Program-made: the position numbers and the translations under genes
Shown here: one piece after another, positions 19,068 to 26,912 of the stretch
How positions within the stretch are numbered: the first letter of the stretch is position 1
Layout: every line of letters starts with the position of its first letter
Notes under the pieces: model-generated
Told to the model about the DNA's origin: nothing
Database searches by the model: none
The model's input: the letters and a program-made list of their open reading frames with translations, nothing else
Assembly (NCBI GenBank): GCA_046704385.1
Contig: JBJKSB010000038.1
Coordinates: 1-64,000 of the forward strand
DNA from: GH45 sp046704385
Lineage (GTDB): Bacteria; Bacteroidota; Bacteroidia; Bacteroidales; SZUA-534
Direction of reading: 5' to 3'
Length of the DNA stretch: 64,000 nt

Positions 19068-20033
19068 TCATTGCAATTTTGAAATAACACCAAGCAATTC
19101 TTTAAACTTTTGAGCTACTGTATTCTCGTTTGGTATTTCCGCAAAAGCCAGCATAGAAAGTTCTTTTGTGTAAACCACTTTCAGTTTCTCCCACATTGAA
19201 TCAAAGTCCATAATCAAAGGTGAATCCTCTATTTTCTTTTTATTCCAACTTAATGGTTCATCAAATTGCTTTTGGTCATGTGCCAGTACTTTACTAAACT
19301 GTGTTTTAAACTCTTCTGATTTAACATAGCTACTACACGCCTTATCTCGTAATAAATAGTAAAGGTCGTAGAAGTGCCTTATTTTACCTGATATACTTTC
19401 AATAGGATTTTCATCGAAGGAAAATCGAATAAGCGAAACAAGTTTCTCAATCAAAGTTTGCTCTTTATCCAGCACATTAACTTCAAAGGCTGTCAAATCA
19501 TATTTTTTAACCAATTCTTTTTGATTCTGATTTTGCAGATATTCACCTATCATGCTTTGTATAGCAACCTTGCTGTAAGGAAATGGATTTGCAAAAGAGT
19601 TGATCTCAACGATTATTGATTCTGGAATGGCAGCTTTTTGCTTTTGTTTCATCATTACCGGAAATCCATAAACTGCTTTCCTAAAGCGTGAACCTTTACT
19701 GGTAACACCATCTACTTCAATTTCGGTTAAATCAGCAGCTATTTCTTTTTCAACCGTTCTTATTAAAGTTTTGATTTTATTGCCACTTGTTTCGGGTGTA
19801 ATAATAACAGCTACATCAACATCTTCAGAAAAACGGTTAATCAATTTATGCCCTTTCGATAGCGATGTACCACCTTTAAAAACGACAGAATCAATATACC
19901 TACTTTCAGATAGCCGCTTTAACACTAGGCTAATCCAATAGTCTTTTTCTATAAAATCAGGTGCAATATTCGTATTGTTGCTTGTAACCAGAATGGCATT
20001 ATTAAAAGCTTCCTTATTGATGTGCAGGTTCAT
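19068..20033 (-). CDS. abiEii: AbiEii-type nucleotidyltransferase toxin
   Basis: 321 residues from the ATG at 20033, which overlaps the abiEi stop as ATGA; an ATG four codons upstream is an alternative. The nucleotidyltransferase-like core shows FKGGTSLSKGHKLINRFSEDVDVAV (GGTSL plus Asp-x-Asp), preceded by DFIEKDYWISLVLKRL, which is characteristic of AbiEii/AbiGii toxins. Conserved KKYDLTAFEVNVLDKEQTLIEKLVSLIRFSF, then the HFYDLYYLL block, complete the family pattern. AbiE systems are type IV toxin-antitoxin pairs that block growth of phage-infected cells and stabilise mobile DNA. Here it is the leftmost gene of the element, consistent with an accessory defence or maintenance module. Confidence 0.9.
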   Translation of the reverse strand: MNLHINKEAFNNAILVTSNNTNIAPDFIEKDYWISLVLKRLSESRYIDSVVFKGGTSLSKGHKLINRFSEDVDVAVIITPETSGNKIKTLIRTVEKEIAADLTEIEVDGVTSKGSRFRKAVYGFPVMMKQKQKAAIPESIIVEINSFANPFPYSKVAIQSMIGEYLQNQNQKELVKKYDLTAFEVNVLDKEQTLIEKLVSLIRFSFDENPIESISGKIRHFYDLYYLLRDKACSSYVKSEEFKTQFSKVLAHDQKQFDEPLSWNKKKIEDSPLIMDFDSMWEKLKVVYTKELSMLAFAEIPNENTVAQKFKELLGVISKLQ

Positions 20034-20755
20034 CTTATTCTCCATTTATCTTTTGTTGTAAGAGTTTGTTCTGAAATTGAAAACTCATAGGTTGTTGCAG
20101 GGTTAAGCGAATCAAATATTGTTTGAGTGCCATTATCATTATCAATCATATCAATAATAGCCCCGGTCAATGCCCTTGTTGATGCATTGTATTTTAAAAC
20201 CAGCTTTTTAAGTTTATTAATTCTTTCAGGTGTTAGTTCTTTAATAATAGTTATAAACCGATTACATGATTGGTTTTCATCTGTGTCCGGAATATCTTTT
20301 ATTAGTCTGATGCAGTCAAGTATCTGCAATAATGAGATATTATCTTCTGTTATTTTATTGGCTTGTTTAATAAACCTGATTTTGTAAATTCCACGGGTAA
20401 TAGCCTTTTTTTCATTATTACAACCAATTTGAATTGTATTTGAAACTTGTGTAGTTAAGAATAATGAATTAAACACAGAAAATCCGGTTAGATAGCCAAT
20501 TACCTTTTTATCTTTTTGAAGTAAGTCTTTTACTACCTGGTAAGTATCAGGTTTTATTTCGCCAAACTCTGTCATTTTAGGTTTATAGTATTTACCTTTT
20601 GACAGTTTACAAAGTTTTCCATCTTTCACAAACCTGTTTAAAGCGATTATTACAGCATTTGTTTTCTCAGGGTTAAAGCCTAATTCATCATAAGTAAAGA
20701 CATAACCCTCTTTAAACTTGTCTATTATATCCAATATTTCCACCGAAGTTCTCAT
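20030..20755 (-). CDS. abiEi: AbiEi-type antitoxin / transcriptional autorepressor
   Basis: 241 residues from the ATG at 20755 (MRTSVEILDIIDKF); a longer frame would need a TTG start. The N-terminal 65 residues form a winged-helix type domain (VFTYDELGF, NAVIIALNRFVKDGKLCKLSKGKYYKP), followed by the AbiEi-like region (GYLTGFSVFNSLFLTTQVSNTIQIG; ITRGIYKIRFIKQ). In studied AbiE systems this protein neutralises the toxin indirectly and represses its own promoter by binding two inverted repeats, and exactly such a pair is present just upstream. A TAnnTTTG element (TATATTTG, minus strand of 20762-20769) is so close to the ATG that the message would be leaderless or nearly so. Confidence 0.85.
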   Translation of the reverse strand: MRTSVEILDIIDKFKEGYVFTYDELGFNPEKTNAVIIALNRFVKDGKLCKLSKGKYYKPKMTEFGEIKPDTYQVVKDLLQKDKKVIGYLTGFSVFNSLFLTTQVSNTIQIGCNNEKKAITRGIYKIRFIKQANKITEDNISLLQILDCIRLIKDIPDTDENQSCNRFITIIKELTPERINKLKKLVLKYNASTRALTGAIIDMIDNDNGTQTIFDSLNPATTYEFSISEQTLTTKDKWRIR

Positions 20756-20785
20756 ACAATACAAATATAAATCAAATAGCGTATT

Positions 20786-20858
20786 GAAATGTTAATACGG
20801 GTAAAAACATTTCACTTTATTTTACACCATGTAACGTTTTTACCGGTACAAACGTTAC
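20786..20858 (-). promoter_or_regulatory. Paired palindromic operators of the abiE operon
   Basis: Two palindromes lie 33 to 103 bases upstream of the abiEi start. The left one (20788-20811) has arms AATGTT and AACATT around a near-symmetric centre. The right one (20831-20858) has arms GTAACGTTT and AAACGTTAC around TTACCGGTAC, 28 bases with one mismatched pair. Their centres are 45 bases apart. This fits the known binding of AbiEi antitoxins to two inverted repeats in their own promoter. Confidence 0.7.
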
Positions 20859-20864
20859 TTTTCA

Positions 20865-21090
20865 TGCGTGTATTAAGATGTCCGAAAATTCAAAAACACT
20901 CGCACGATATGATACCGACATAACCTTCGACTCATCAATATTCTACAATAATACCCTACGTGCGTATGATAGTGGAATAATCTTCAAAGCCTTTGTTTTC
21001 CTATACGTGTGTATGATGTCCGCATAATCTTCAAAGCCTTTATTTTCTTTGCGCATTATGATGGCCACATAATCATGCATTGATGTAATT
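20865..21090. repeat. Degenerate tandem repeats, about 47-bp period
   Basis: ATAATCTTCAAAGCCTTT occurs at 20977-20994 and 21024-21041, each preceded by a TATGAT(A/G)-type segment; a partial unit follows (CATTATGATGGCCACATAAT) and one or two decayed units precede. On the minus strand the units can be read as repeated peptide words (GFEDYADII) but the 47-base period breaks the frame. It fills the gap between the abiE operators and the next gene. It may be noncoding, such as iterons of a replication origin, or a decayed coding repeat. Confidence 0.55.
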
Positions 21091-21176
21091 TTAATCTCAG
21101 GTTTTCTCAGGTTTTTATCAGTTATAGAATAAGCTGTTTTTCGCTATAACCTTCTCGTATAGCGGCTTACATTGTA

Positions 21177-21452
21177 TTATGATTTCAAATGCTTTTTATA
21201 CAGGTCATTCACTTTTGAAACCAATTCTAATTCTTTTACATCGAGCAGGGTTGTACCTTCAATTTTCACAGGTGTAACCTTGCATTCACGTACCCACTTG
21301 TCAATTAACCTCCTGGTATATCTCCGGTACGCTTCGGCTTTTGTAATTTTTGTTTTATTCAATCCCAATTCAACCAATACGTTTGAAGCTCCAAGCTCTG
21401 CAGCTGTGTTTAACATTTGTTGCAACTGATAAGTGTCTAATGTAATTAACAT
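21177..21452 (-). CDS. Small element-encoded protein, possible DNA-binding
   Basis: 91 residues, no signal. The sequence TKAEAYRRYTRRLIDKWVRECKVTPVKIEGTTLLDVKELE looks like a small winged-helix or helix-turn-helix protein of the kind common in Bacteroidota phages and islands (a helix pair, then KIEG and a strand). It is the last gene in the leftward run that includes the XRE regulator. Function not known. Confidence 0.6.
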   Translation of the reverse strand: MLITLDTYQLQQMLNTAAELGASNVLVELGLNKTKITKAEAYRRYTRRLIDKWVRECKVTPVKIEGTTLLDVKELELVSKVNDLYKKHLKS

Positions 21453-21478
21453 GACTATTTATTTAAATTATAGGTTAA

Positions 21479-21658
21479 CTACCTGCTTATTATTCGTAAA
21501 ATGAACCTCCCAATAAAATAACATAGTGCTAACACAACAAGAGCACCGGTTACTAAAGCTATTACTATTGGAAACCAAACAAAAAGCAAAATATAAATTA
21601 AGACACCTGATAAAAATAAGCATTCTTTATTTGGCCTCAACAACCATGATTTATTCAT
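21479..21658 (-). CDS. Small membrane protein (59 aa)
   Basis: MNKSWLLRPNKECLF, then two hydrophobic helices (about residues 15-30 and 31-50) and a basic end (RFILRIISR). The ATG overlaps the end of the XRE regulator gene by 8 bases, arguing for translational coupling. It could act as a holin-like or superinfection-type protein; that is speculation. The topology of two closely spaced helices with a positive tail is clear. Confidence 0.6.
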   Translation of the reverse strand: MNKSWLLRPNKECLFLSGVLIYILLFVWFPIVIALVTGALVVLALCYFIGRFILRIISR

Positions 21659-21944
21659 GATTAAAAATTTTATAATCTAAATCAATTGTTCCTATTTGGA
21701 TATATTCCCCTTCATGTTGAATAAATAACTTACTTACTGGCCTAGACTCTTCCTTTTTGGTTGAGACAAATAACTCACGAATATCTTTGTCTAAAGCATC
21801 AGCTATATCTTTTAACAATTCAGGTTTTGGAAAATGATTCCCATTAATAATATTGGAAATGCTAGCCGGTGTAACATTCACATGGTTTGCCAATTCTTTA
21901 CCTGACATACCTTTTTCTTTAAGTATTTCTTTTAATCGTAACAT
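21651..21944 (-). CDS. XRE-family transcriptional regulator, probable element repressor
   Basis: 97 residues. Residues 1-62 are a Cro/C1-type helix-turn-helix domain: LKEILKEKGMSGKELANHVNVTPASISNIINGNHFPKPELLKDIADAL. A short C-terminal tail (FIQHEGEYIQIG) may mediate dimerisation. It is divergent from the operon at 22086-23039 across a 141-base AT-rich region with a perfect 13-bp inverted repeat, the layout of a lysogeny switch. It probably represses that operon and perhaps itself. Confidence 0.85.
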   Translation of the reverse strand: MLRLKEILKEKGMSGKELANHVNVTPASISNIINGNHFPKPELLKDIADALDKDIRELFVSTKKEESRPVSKLFIQHEGEYIQIGTIDLDYKIFNHE

Positions 21945-22010
21945 GATATAATGTTTTATTTCGTTAAAGTTAATTAAAATTATAATAAAACTAAATATTT
22001 TATGATATTT

Positions 22011-22081
22011 ATTTAGTATTACTTGTATTTAATTATAACAATGCTTAACTTTGGTAAGTAATTATTATAGTAATACTAAAT
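22011..22081. promoter_or_regulatory. Divergent promoter with 13-bp inverted operator arms
   Basis: ATTTAGTATTACT at 22011-22023 and its exact reverse complement at 22069-22081 bracket a rightward Bacteroidota promoter: TAACTTTG at 22046-22053 fits TAnnTTTG, with CTTG at 22022-22025 as a possible -33 element. One arm touches the -33 box and the other lies downstream of the expected start. This suits repression by the adjacent XRE regulator, possibly by looping. Confidence 0.55.
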
Positions 22082-22085
22082 AATC

Positions 22086-22406
22086 ATGAAAGCAAAATTA
22101 AATTTCAGATCAGTAGTTTTTAAGAGAGCATACAGAATAGTAAAAGAAACTGACTGCACTTTTTCGGCTGCATTAGTTGAGGCTTGGAAAAGATACCGTG
22201 ATTATAAAAACAGGATTGTACAAACCTTAAGTGATCAGATCAACACATTTGATTTTTATTATAACTATTCTGATGATGGTAGGGTTTACCGATACTGGTC
22301 AAACTGCCAAAGGGAAATAACACAGTCATTACAACTGCACAGCTGTTTTATTTCTGCAATATCAAGTCAATTAAATAATTCAAATAACATTCAAAAATTT
22401 ATTTAA
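22086..22406 (+). CDS. Hypothetical element protein, first gene of the divergent operon
   Basis: 106 residues. The N-terminus FRSVVFKRAYRIVKETDCTFSAALVEAWKRYR resembles a short helical motif (hydrophobic helix, then FSxAL...AWK) repeatedly seen in small proteins of Bacteroidota phages and islands. The rest is aromatic-rich and not recognisable. It would be the early gene controlled by the XRE repressor. Confidence 0.6.
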   Translation: MKAKLNFRSVVFKRAYRIVKETDCTFSAALVEAWKRYRDYKNRIVQTLSDQINTFDFYYNYSDDGRVYRYWSNCQREITQSLQLHSCFISAISSQLNNSNNIQKFI

Positions 22407-22416
22407 ACAATCGATT

Positions 22417-22662
22417 ATGCAAAGCAAAGAGATTACAATCAGCAAACAAACATTAGGGATAATTAAATCAATCCGTGCAATAATAGACCATTGGGAGCAA
22501 ACCCATGAGGCTATTACATCACTACTTGGAGATAATAAAGCTTGTGAGGTCATGACTAAAGAATACTCTATACCTTTTTCGGAAATTATTGAAATGCTAG
22601 ACAAACGCTTGCTTGAATCGATTACTGAAAATATTAACAATAAAGAATTTACTGAAATTTAA
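22417..22662 (+). CDS. Hypothetical element protein
   Basis: 81 residues, acidic and helical (SKQTLGIIKSIRAIIDHWEQTHEAITSLLG; FSEIIEMLDKRLLESITENI). It follows the preceding gene by 10 bases and the next one begins 14 bases later, so it belongs to the same short operon. No family recognised. Confidence 0.55.
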   Translation: MQSKEITISKQTLGIIKSIRAIIDHWEQTHEAITSLLGDNKACEVMTKEYSIPFSEIIEMLDKRLLESITENINNKEFTEI

Positions 22663-22676
22663 AAATGTAACGAATA

Positions 22677-23039
22677 ATGGAAACAAAAGAGAGTAACACA
22701 CCAATAGTTGAGACAAGAGTTTATAGTCAGCAAGAAGAGGCTATTTTAGGAATTTTGTCAGATTGCATAATTTGGGAACGTATTGGAGACGGTATGTTTA
22801 TAGCAGTGAATGCATTTAACCTCAATGCAAATGAATACGAATTTGAGCCTCAATGGGAATATCACGGGTATTCTAATGTATTTCGCATGTTGAATATTTA
22901 TGACAAAGATGCTCTTGTCGATAAATTATCAACTAATTTTCAGAATCATTATAATTCAAAAGAAAGAGCCGATGTTTTAGCAAAGAAGATTTACGATGAT
23001 TGGATGAAAATTATTGCATTTGACAATGCATTAAATTAA
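22677..23039 (+). CDS. Hypothetical element protein
   Basis: 120 residues, acidic, no signal peptide. It contains QQEEAILGILSDCIIWERIGDGMFIAVNAFN and ends in a helical segment (ERADVLAKKIYDDWMKIIAFDNALN). Last gene of the divergent operon, followed by a hairpin and a terminator. No family recognised. Confidence 0.55.
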   Translation: METKESNTPIVETRVYSQQEEAILGILSDCIIWERIGDGMFIAVNAFNLNANEYEFEPQWEYHGYSNVFRMLNIYDKDALVDKLSTNFQNHYNSKERADVLAKKIYDDWMKIIAFDNALN

Positions 23040-23053
23040 GATAAATCTAACAC

Positions 23054-23073
23054 CTAAAGTTGGGGAACTTTAG
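23054..23073. repeat. Perfect 8-bp stem-loop
   Basis: CTAAAGTT and AACTTTAG around a GGGG loop, directly after the last gene of the divergent operon and just before its terminator. It may be part of a double terminator or an RNA stability element. Confidence 0.5.
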
Positions 23074-23078
23074 CATAA

Positions 23079-23110
23079 AGGGCTGTCAATTATTCCGGCA
23101 GTCCTTTTTT
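23079..23110 (+). terminator. Rho-independent terminator of the divergent operon
   Basis: AGGGCTG pairs with CAGTCCT (one G-T pair) over a 13-base loop and is followed by six T. It closes the rightward operon before the convergent gene at 23133-23687. Confidence 0.75.
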
Positions 23111-23132
23111 ATAACCAAACAGTCGATACAAT

Positions 23133-23687
23133 CTAAATTTCAAAATCGTAATAAACTACATTTCCTTCGATTTCTTTTTTCAAACGATGAAATACACCAT
23201 CATCATTAATAAGCCCCACAGAATATGCTTTTTTAGTTATCTGAGTATCTTTCCTGATCTTTTTAATCATCTGCTCTGGTGCTTTATATCTTAACTTACT
23301 ATACACATTAAACAAATATAGTAACAAGTTATCTTCATTTTCTGTTAACTTATCAAAATCAAATGCTTTCAATTTCCAAAAATCAAAAGGTTTATACTCT
23401 TCAAATACATTAACATCTAACACACCTAATGAAACAGCCTTTAATATTTCGGCTTTTAGTTTTTTATTTGCGTTAACCTCTATTACATAAGGTTTTATTG
23501 ATGCTTTTTCTAACAACAAATTATAAACCACCTGCTCTGATTCTGTCATGTGACTTAAATCTTTCTCTCCACTTTTCGAATGTCTATTACTTAGACGAAT
23601 CAATATTGGATAGAAATCAACATACCCTCTTTTTAAATCATTAAGCATTTTAACCTTTTCTTCAGTTGTCAAATTAGTTTTTTGCAT
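23133..23687 (-). CDS. Hypothetical element protein
   Basis: 184 residues, charged, no membrane segment. Features are a helical N-terminus (TTEEKVKMLNDLKRGYVDFYPILIRL), a middle with KPFDFWKLKAFDFDKL, and a basic block KKIRKDTQITKKAYSVGLINDDGVFHRLK. It lies downstream of the terminase-small-like gene with an overlapping small frame between. Possibly a phage-packaging or regulatory accessory; no family recognised. Confidence 0.55.
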   Translation of the reverse strand: MQKTNLTTEEKVKMLNDLKRGYVDFYPILIRLSNRHSKSGEKDLSHMTESEQVVYNLLLEKASIKPYVIEVNANKKLKAEILKAVSLGVLDVNVFEEYKPFDFWKLKAFDFDKLTENEDNLLLYLFNVYSKLRYKAPEQMIKKIRKDTQITKKAYSVGLINDDGVFHRLKKEIEGNVVYYDFEI

Positions 23688-23850
23688 TGCTTTTTGCTTT
23701 TTCTATATCGGGAAATAAAGGCTGTTCCCGTACACTTTCCGGAAAAGCCTCAACCAAATCACTATAGGTATAAAAACCATCATGGAGAACCTTTAACATG
23801 AAGGCTTTCTGTTTTCGCTCCAATTTAATTTTACGCTCATTATTTTTCAT
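23674..23850 (-). CDS. Small element protein (58 aa) overlapping both neighbours
   Basis: MKNNERKIKLERKQKAFMLK, then a helical middle (HDGFYTYSDLVEAF) and end (PLFPDIEKAKSNAKN). The start overlaps the end of the upstream gene by 11 bases and its stop overlaps the next start by 14 bases, which supports a translated, coupled gene. Function not recognised. Confidence 0.55.
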   Translation of the reverse strand: MKNNERKIKLERKQKAFMLKVLHDGFYTYSDLVEAFPESVREQPLFPDIEKAKSNAKN

Positions 23851-24145
23851 TTTCAGTAATATTATTGGTTAGTCTATCCACAATCTCATCTAACTGATCT
23901 TCTGACATGTTTGAATAATCAATATTCAGATTGCCGTTAATACTTTGCATTTTGGGTAAGGTATATTGCAAAAGCTTTTCAATAATGTTCCAACGCTGTT
24001 GAGGTTCTAAATTCATCAAGTCATTTTCTAAAGTCTTTTTATTATCCTCAATAAGTTTTTGAATCCATTGTCTTGTTTCTGCTGTTACTTTATTTGGAGT
24101 GCCTTTTTTGCGCCCTCCGGTTTTTGTTGATCCTAATTCTTTCAT
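23840..24145 (-). CDS. Terminase-small-subunit-like / DUF5681-type phage protein
   Basis: 101 residues. It begins with a basic GGRKKGTPNKVTAETRQWIQKLI motif, which is typical of DUF5681-type and small-terminase-related phage proteins, then helices QQRWNIIEKLLQYTLPKMQ and an acidic end. In phages such proteins bind DNA for packaging. No large terminase gene is present in the element, so a role with a helper phage is conceivable. The family call rests on the N-terminal motif. Confidence 0.55.
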   Translation of the reverse strand: MKELGSTKTGGRKKGTPNKVTAETRQWIQKLIEDNKKTLENDLMNLEPQQRWNIIEKLLQYTLPKMQSINGNLNIDYSNMSEDQLDEIVDRLTNNITENEK

Positions 24146-24189
24146 TCTATTTTATTCTACTTTAGATTGATTTTTTGTAAATTTATCCT

Positions 24190-24411
24190 ATGCAAAAAAG
24201 ATTAGCCTACATAAAATTGACCTTCATTACTCTTGTCCTGGTTACGATTATTGTACTTTCAATAATCTATTGGCAAGCAACAGCAATGCTCTTGGTTCTT
24301 GCCTTGATCGGTTTGTTTTTTATTTTTCTTTTCCATATTGTTCTAAATTCAATTTCGTTAATACTTCGTATCCTCAGTGGAATTGAAAGGCTTTATTATA
24401 AAAAAGATTAG
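24190..24411 (+). CDS. Small membrane protein in opposite orientation (moron-like)
   Basis: 73 residues with two long hydrophobic helices (about 8-28 and 30-55) and a basic tail (LRILSGIERLYYKKD). It is the only rightward gene between 23.1 and 32.3 kb and is wedged between the terminase-like and tail-type genes, an arrangement typical of independently expressed morons. A holin or superinfection function is possible but not shown. Confidence 0.6.
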   Translation: MQKRLAYIKLTFITLVLVTIIVLSIIYWQATAMLLVLALIGLFFIFLFHIVLNSISLILRILSGIERLYYKKD

Positions 24412-24432
24412 CTCTTTTCATTTCAACTTATC

Positions 24433-26604
24433 TCATATTACATCAGAAGGAATTTCGATTAGTTCGCATTTGGTCAGCTTGCCACTTACAAAATTTGCAA
24501 CCTTGTTCAAGTAGAAATATTTACCCAATTGCTTAATATATTTAAGTCTAAAAAAGTCAAGGTTATAAATATCTACCGCATCAAGGTTCATTAATGCAGG
24601 TACTTTCTTTTGACTGTCAAGAAGTTTTTTAAAACTGGCATAATCCCTGTCAATATAATTCTGCCAATGACAAGGCTCGAAATCAAGAAAAGGAACATCG
24701 TTTGATACTTTTAGACCATTCTCGCAAAAGTCATTTTTGATTATTACTTCAACATCATGTTTTGCAACTTCAAATATTCTATACCCTTTATCTTTTATTG
24801 GGTCATAAGTGGTAGTTTCACCTTCTGTATTTATTAGCCAAAGGTTAGCTTGGTATAGCTTTACCTGATAATCTCCAATAAAGTTCAATGTTTCTATTTC
24901 TGCAGTTGCATTGAATATTGAAGTAAATAAAGTTTTCGTTTGCTCTAATAGTTCATTATCTGCTACAAGTATGCCGTTGGCAAAATCCGTATTTTCTTCA
25001 TCATACTTGTAAGCGAACACGTTGTTTTGAGCATAACTACCAATAGAGTATTCTTCAGCGTATGATACAAACTTATCACTCCAATCTTCAGCATTGGCAC
25101 GATCGGTTAATAGTTCCTCTAACTCAATAAATTCAAATTCATTGTTTCGATTCTGCCTAAATAATAAACCAAAATGCTGCATAATATCCTTTAAGAATGA
25201 GTTTTGTTTTATGACTGGCATTATTGAATTATAGTCAATATTTAAAGAGGTGTATGTTTCTAAATTAAATGATATGTCACAATATGAATTAACACTCCAT
25301 GAACCTTCCCCTAAACCTGATACAAATAATTCAACTTTCAAAGTATCTCCTGTTTCCACATAAAGTATAATACTTGTATCTGTTGAACCTATAGAAAATA
25401 AGTTCGAATCATTAATATAGAATTTTATTAAACTTGTTACGTAACCTCCAACATTTACTAAATCAATAGAAGGGAAAATCGCTAACTTACAATATCCTGA
25501 ATAATTGAATGTGAATTCCGTATAGGTATCATCTAATATGACATTTGGTATGCTTTCACCTTTAAACATTGTTAAGTCATTCCAGTCTTCGTTTAAAACC
25601 GACATAATTAAATATGCTGCTCCGGTTGGTGCTGTCAAAGTATGTTGCGGTGTTACTCCATAATAACTTCCAGATATTTTGACTTTACTGGAATTATACC
25701 ACATCCACATGTAATTAGAACTAAATGTATATTTTTCACCTGCTTGAACAGGTATGTAATCAGTACTATTTGTTGGTTCATAATCTTGCAATAAGCCAGT
25801 TGAATAGTTGACAATTTTATCTATGTTATTATTAGGGTCATTAATGTCAAACATATTTGTTTGAAATCCGCTAAATTCAAAAAATTGTTCTATGAATACT
25901 TGACCATCAGTTCCACTTTCATAAATTGAGTCGCTACTGGCCGTTCCTAAATTAGTTGAACTTGATGGTGATGGTGTTGTAACTTCATAGCCCTGATTGG
26001 GTACAACCACTAATTTTTTAAACTTGCTTTTGTTAAATATTGCACCTGAATATTCAAAACCAACATCTTTAAAAATCTTATCCCATAATGTTGAAACAAA
26101 TATAGCACCTGGACAATACTCAATACTAAACTTATTATTTGTAATTGATTTACCATTATTAACTAAGGCGTGAAAATAACCGCTCGTATTAGCGAATGAA
26201 TTTTGAAAGGATGCCAATGTAACATCATGAATCAGATCTGATAAATCAAGGTCGGCAAAAGTCTTTTCACCCAATGCATAAACTAAATCTTTAATACCGA
26301 AATAGATATAAATTCCATAATACCCATCAAATGTTTTGATAGTCGGATACCCTTTTGAAATTATTTCCAATCCATCAACCAACAGTTTAGCTGTTAATTT
26401 TGAATATGGTACTCTCGACGTATTACCAGGTGTACCTAACATGTTAAATGCAGCCATGTTGTTTGGTGTTGGTGGAATCTTAAAGCTATTTGTGTAGCTA
26501 CATTGCCTGTTTTCTATTTCCGCTAAATCGTTTATTTGGTGTGTTTGTGAAACTACCTCGTTCCCCAATTCAAGTTTTAATCCATTAATAAATAATTCTG
26601 TCAT
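24433..26604 (-). CDS. Phage tail-type structural protein
   Basis: 723 residues, no signal peptide. The start (ELFINGLKLELG, later DLAEIENRQCSYTNSFKIPPTPNN) and the blocks LKDIMQHFGLLFRQNRNNEFEFIELEELL, EDWSDKF and DIYNLDFFRLKYIKQLGKYFYLNKVANF follow the pattern of a large protein found among tail genes of Bacteroidota prophages. The middle (about 210-430) looks like a beta-rich carbohydrate-binding or jelly-roll insert. It is the only structural-type gene in the element. Possible roles are a tail tip or receptor-binding component offered to a helper phage; this is inference. Confidence 0.65.
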   Translation of the reverse strand: MTELFINGLKLELGNEVVSQTHQINDLAEIENRQCSYTNSFKIPPTPNNMAAFNMLGTPGNTSRVPYSKLTAKLLVDGLEIISKGYPTIKTFDGYYGIYIYFGIKDLVYALGEKTFADLDLSDLIHDVTLASFQNSFANTSGYFHALVNNGKSITNNKFSIEYCPGAIFVSTLWDKIFKDVGFEYSGAIFNKSKFKKLVVVPNQGYEVTTPSPSSSTNLGTASSDSIYESGTDGQVFIEQFFEFSGFQTNMFDINDPNNNIDKIVNYSTGLLQDYEPTNSTDYIPVQAGEKYTFSSNYMWMWYNSSKVKISGSYYGVTPQHTLTAPTGAAYLIMSVLNEDWNDLTMFKGESIPNVILDDTYTEFTFNYSGYCKLAIFPSIDLVNVGGYVTSLIKFYINDSNLFSIGSTDTSIILYVETGDTLKVELFVSGLGEGSWSVNSYCDISFNLETYTSLNIDYNSIMPVIKQNSFLKDIMQHFGLLFRQNRNNEFEFIELEELLTDRANAEDWSDKFVSYAEEYSIGSYAQNNVFAYKYDEENTDFANGILVADNELLEQTKTLFTSIFNATAEIETLNFIGDYQVKLYQANLWLINTEGETTTYDPIKDKGYRIFEVAKHDVEVIIKNDFCENGLKVSNDVPFLDFEPCHWQNYIDRDYASFKKLLDSQKKVPALMNLDAVDIYNLDFFRLKYIKQLGKYFYLNKVANFVSGKLTKCELIEIPSDVI

Positions 26605-26615
26605 TTTAACTAATT

Positions 26616-26897
26616 TTAAATATCACCATTCACTATATCGATTGTCTTTTCTTTAATCTGATATACTCCTAATATCCAACTCGAATCTTTTTTTAATGCA
26701 AATTCATGGGTACTTTTACTATAAGTGGAATGATGAAAAGAAGGAATCTCAATATCACATTTGGCACTTTTCCGATAATATTCAAAGTATGCTACTAAAG
26801 CCTCGTTAAAGAGTACTTCTTTTTGAAATAACTCAAGTTCTTTAATTCGGTTTTCTAAGTTTCTGATTTTTAATTCAGGTGAGCTTTGTTTATCCAT
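26616..26897 (-). CDS. Hypothetical element protein with coiled coil
   Basis: 93 residues. The N-terminal third is a predicted coiled coil (SPELKIRNLENRIKELELFQKEVLFNEAL), the rest is beta-rich. It lies 11 bases upstream of the tail-type gene and may be co-translated with it. No family recognised. Confidence 0.55.
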   Translation of the reverse strand: MDKQSSPELKIRNLENRIKELELFQKEVLFNEALVAYFEYYRKSAKCDIEIPSFHHSTYSKSTHEFALKKDSSWILGVYQIKEKTIDIVNGDI

Positions 26898-26912
26898 GAT
26901 ATTAAATTTTAA

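Noticed and set aside
20844..20852. GGTACAAAC within the right abiE palindrome as an extra integrase arm site
   Set aside because: It is part of the palindrome and far from the core sites; the orphan copy outside the element has a different base there, so the similarity is probably chance.
20865..21090. The 47-bp repeats as a CRISPR array
   Set aside because: The units abut with no constant spacer of variable sequence and no cas genes are near; they are tandem repeats.
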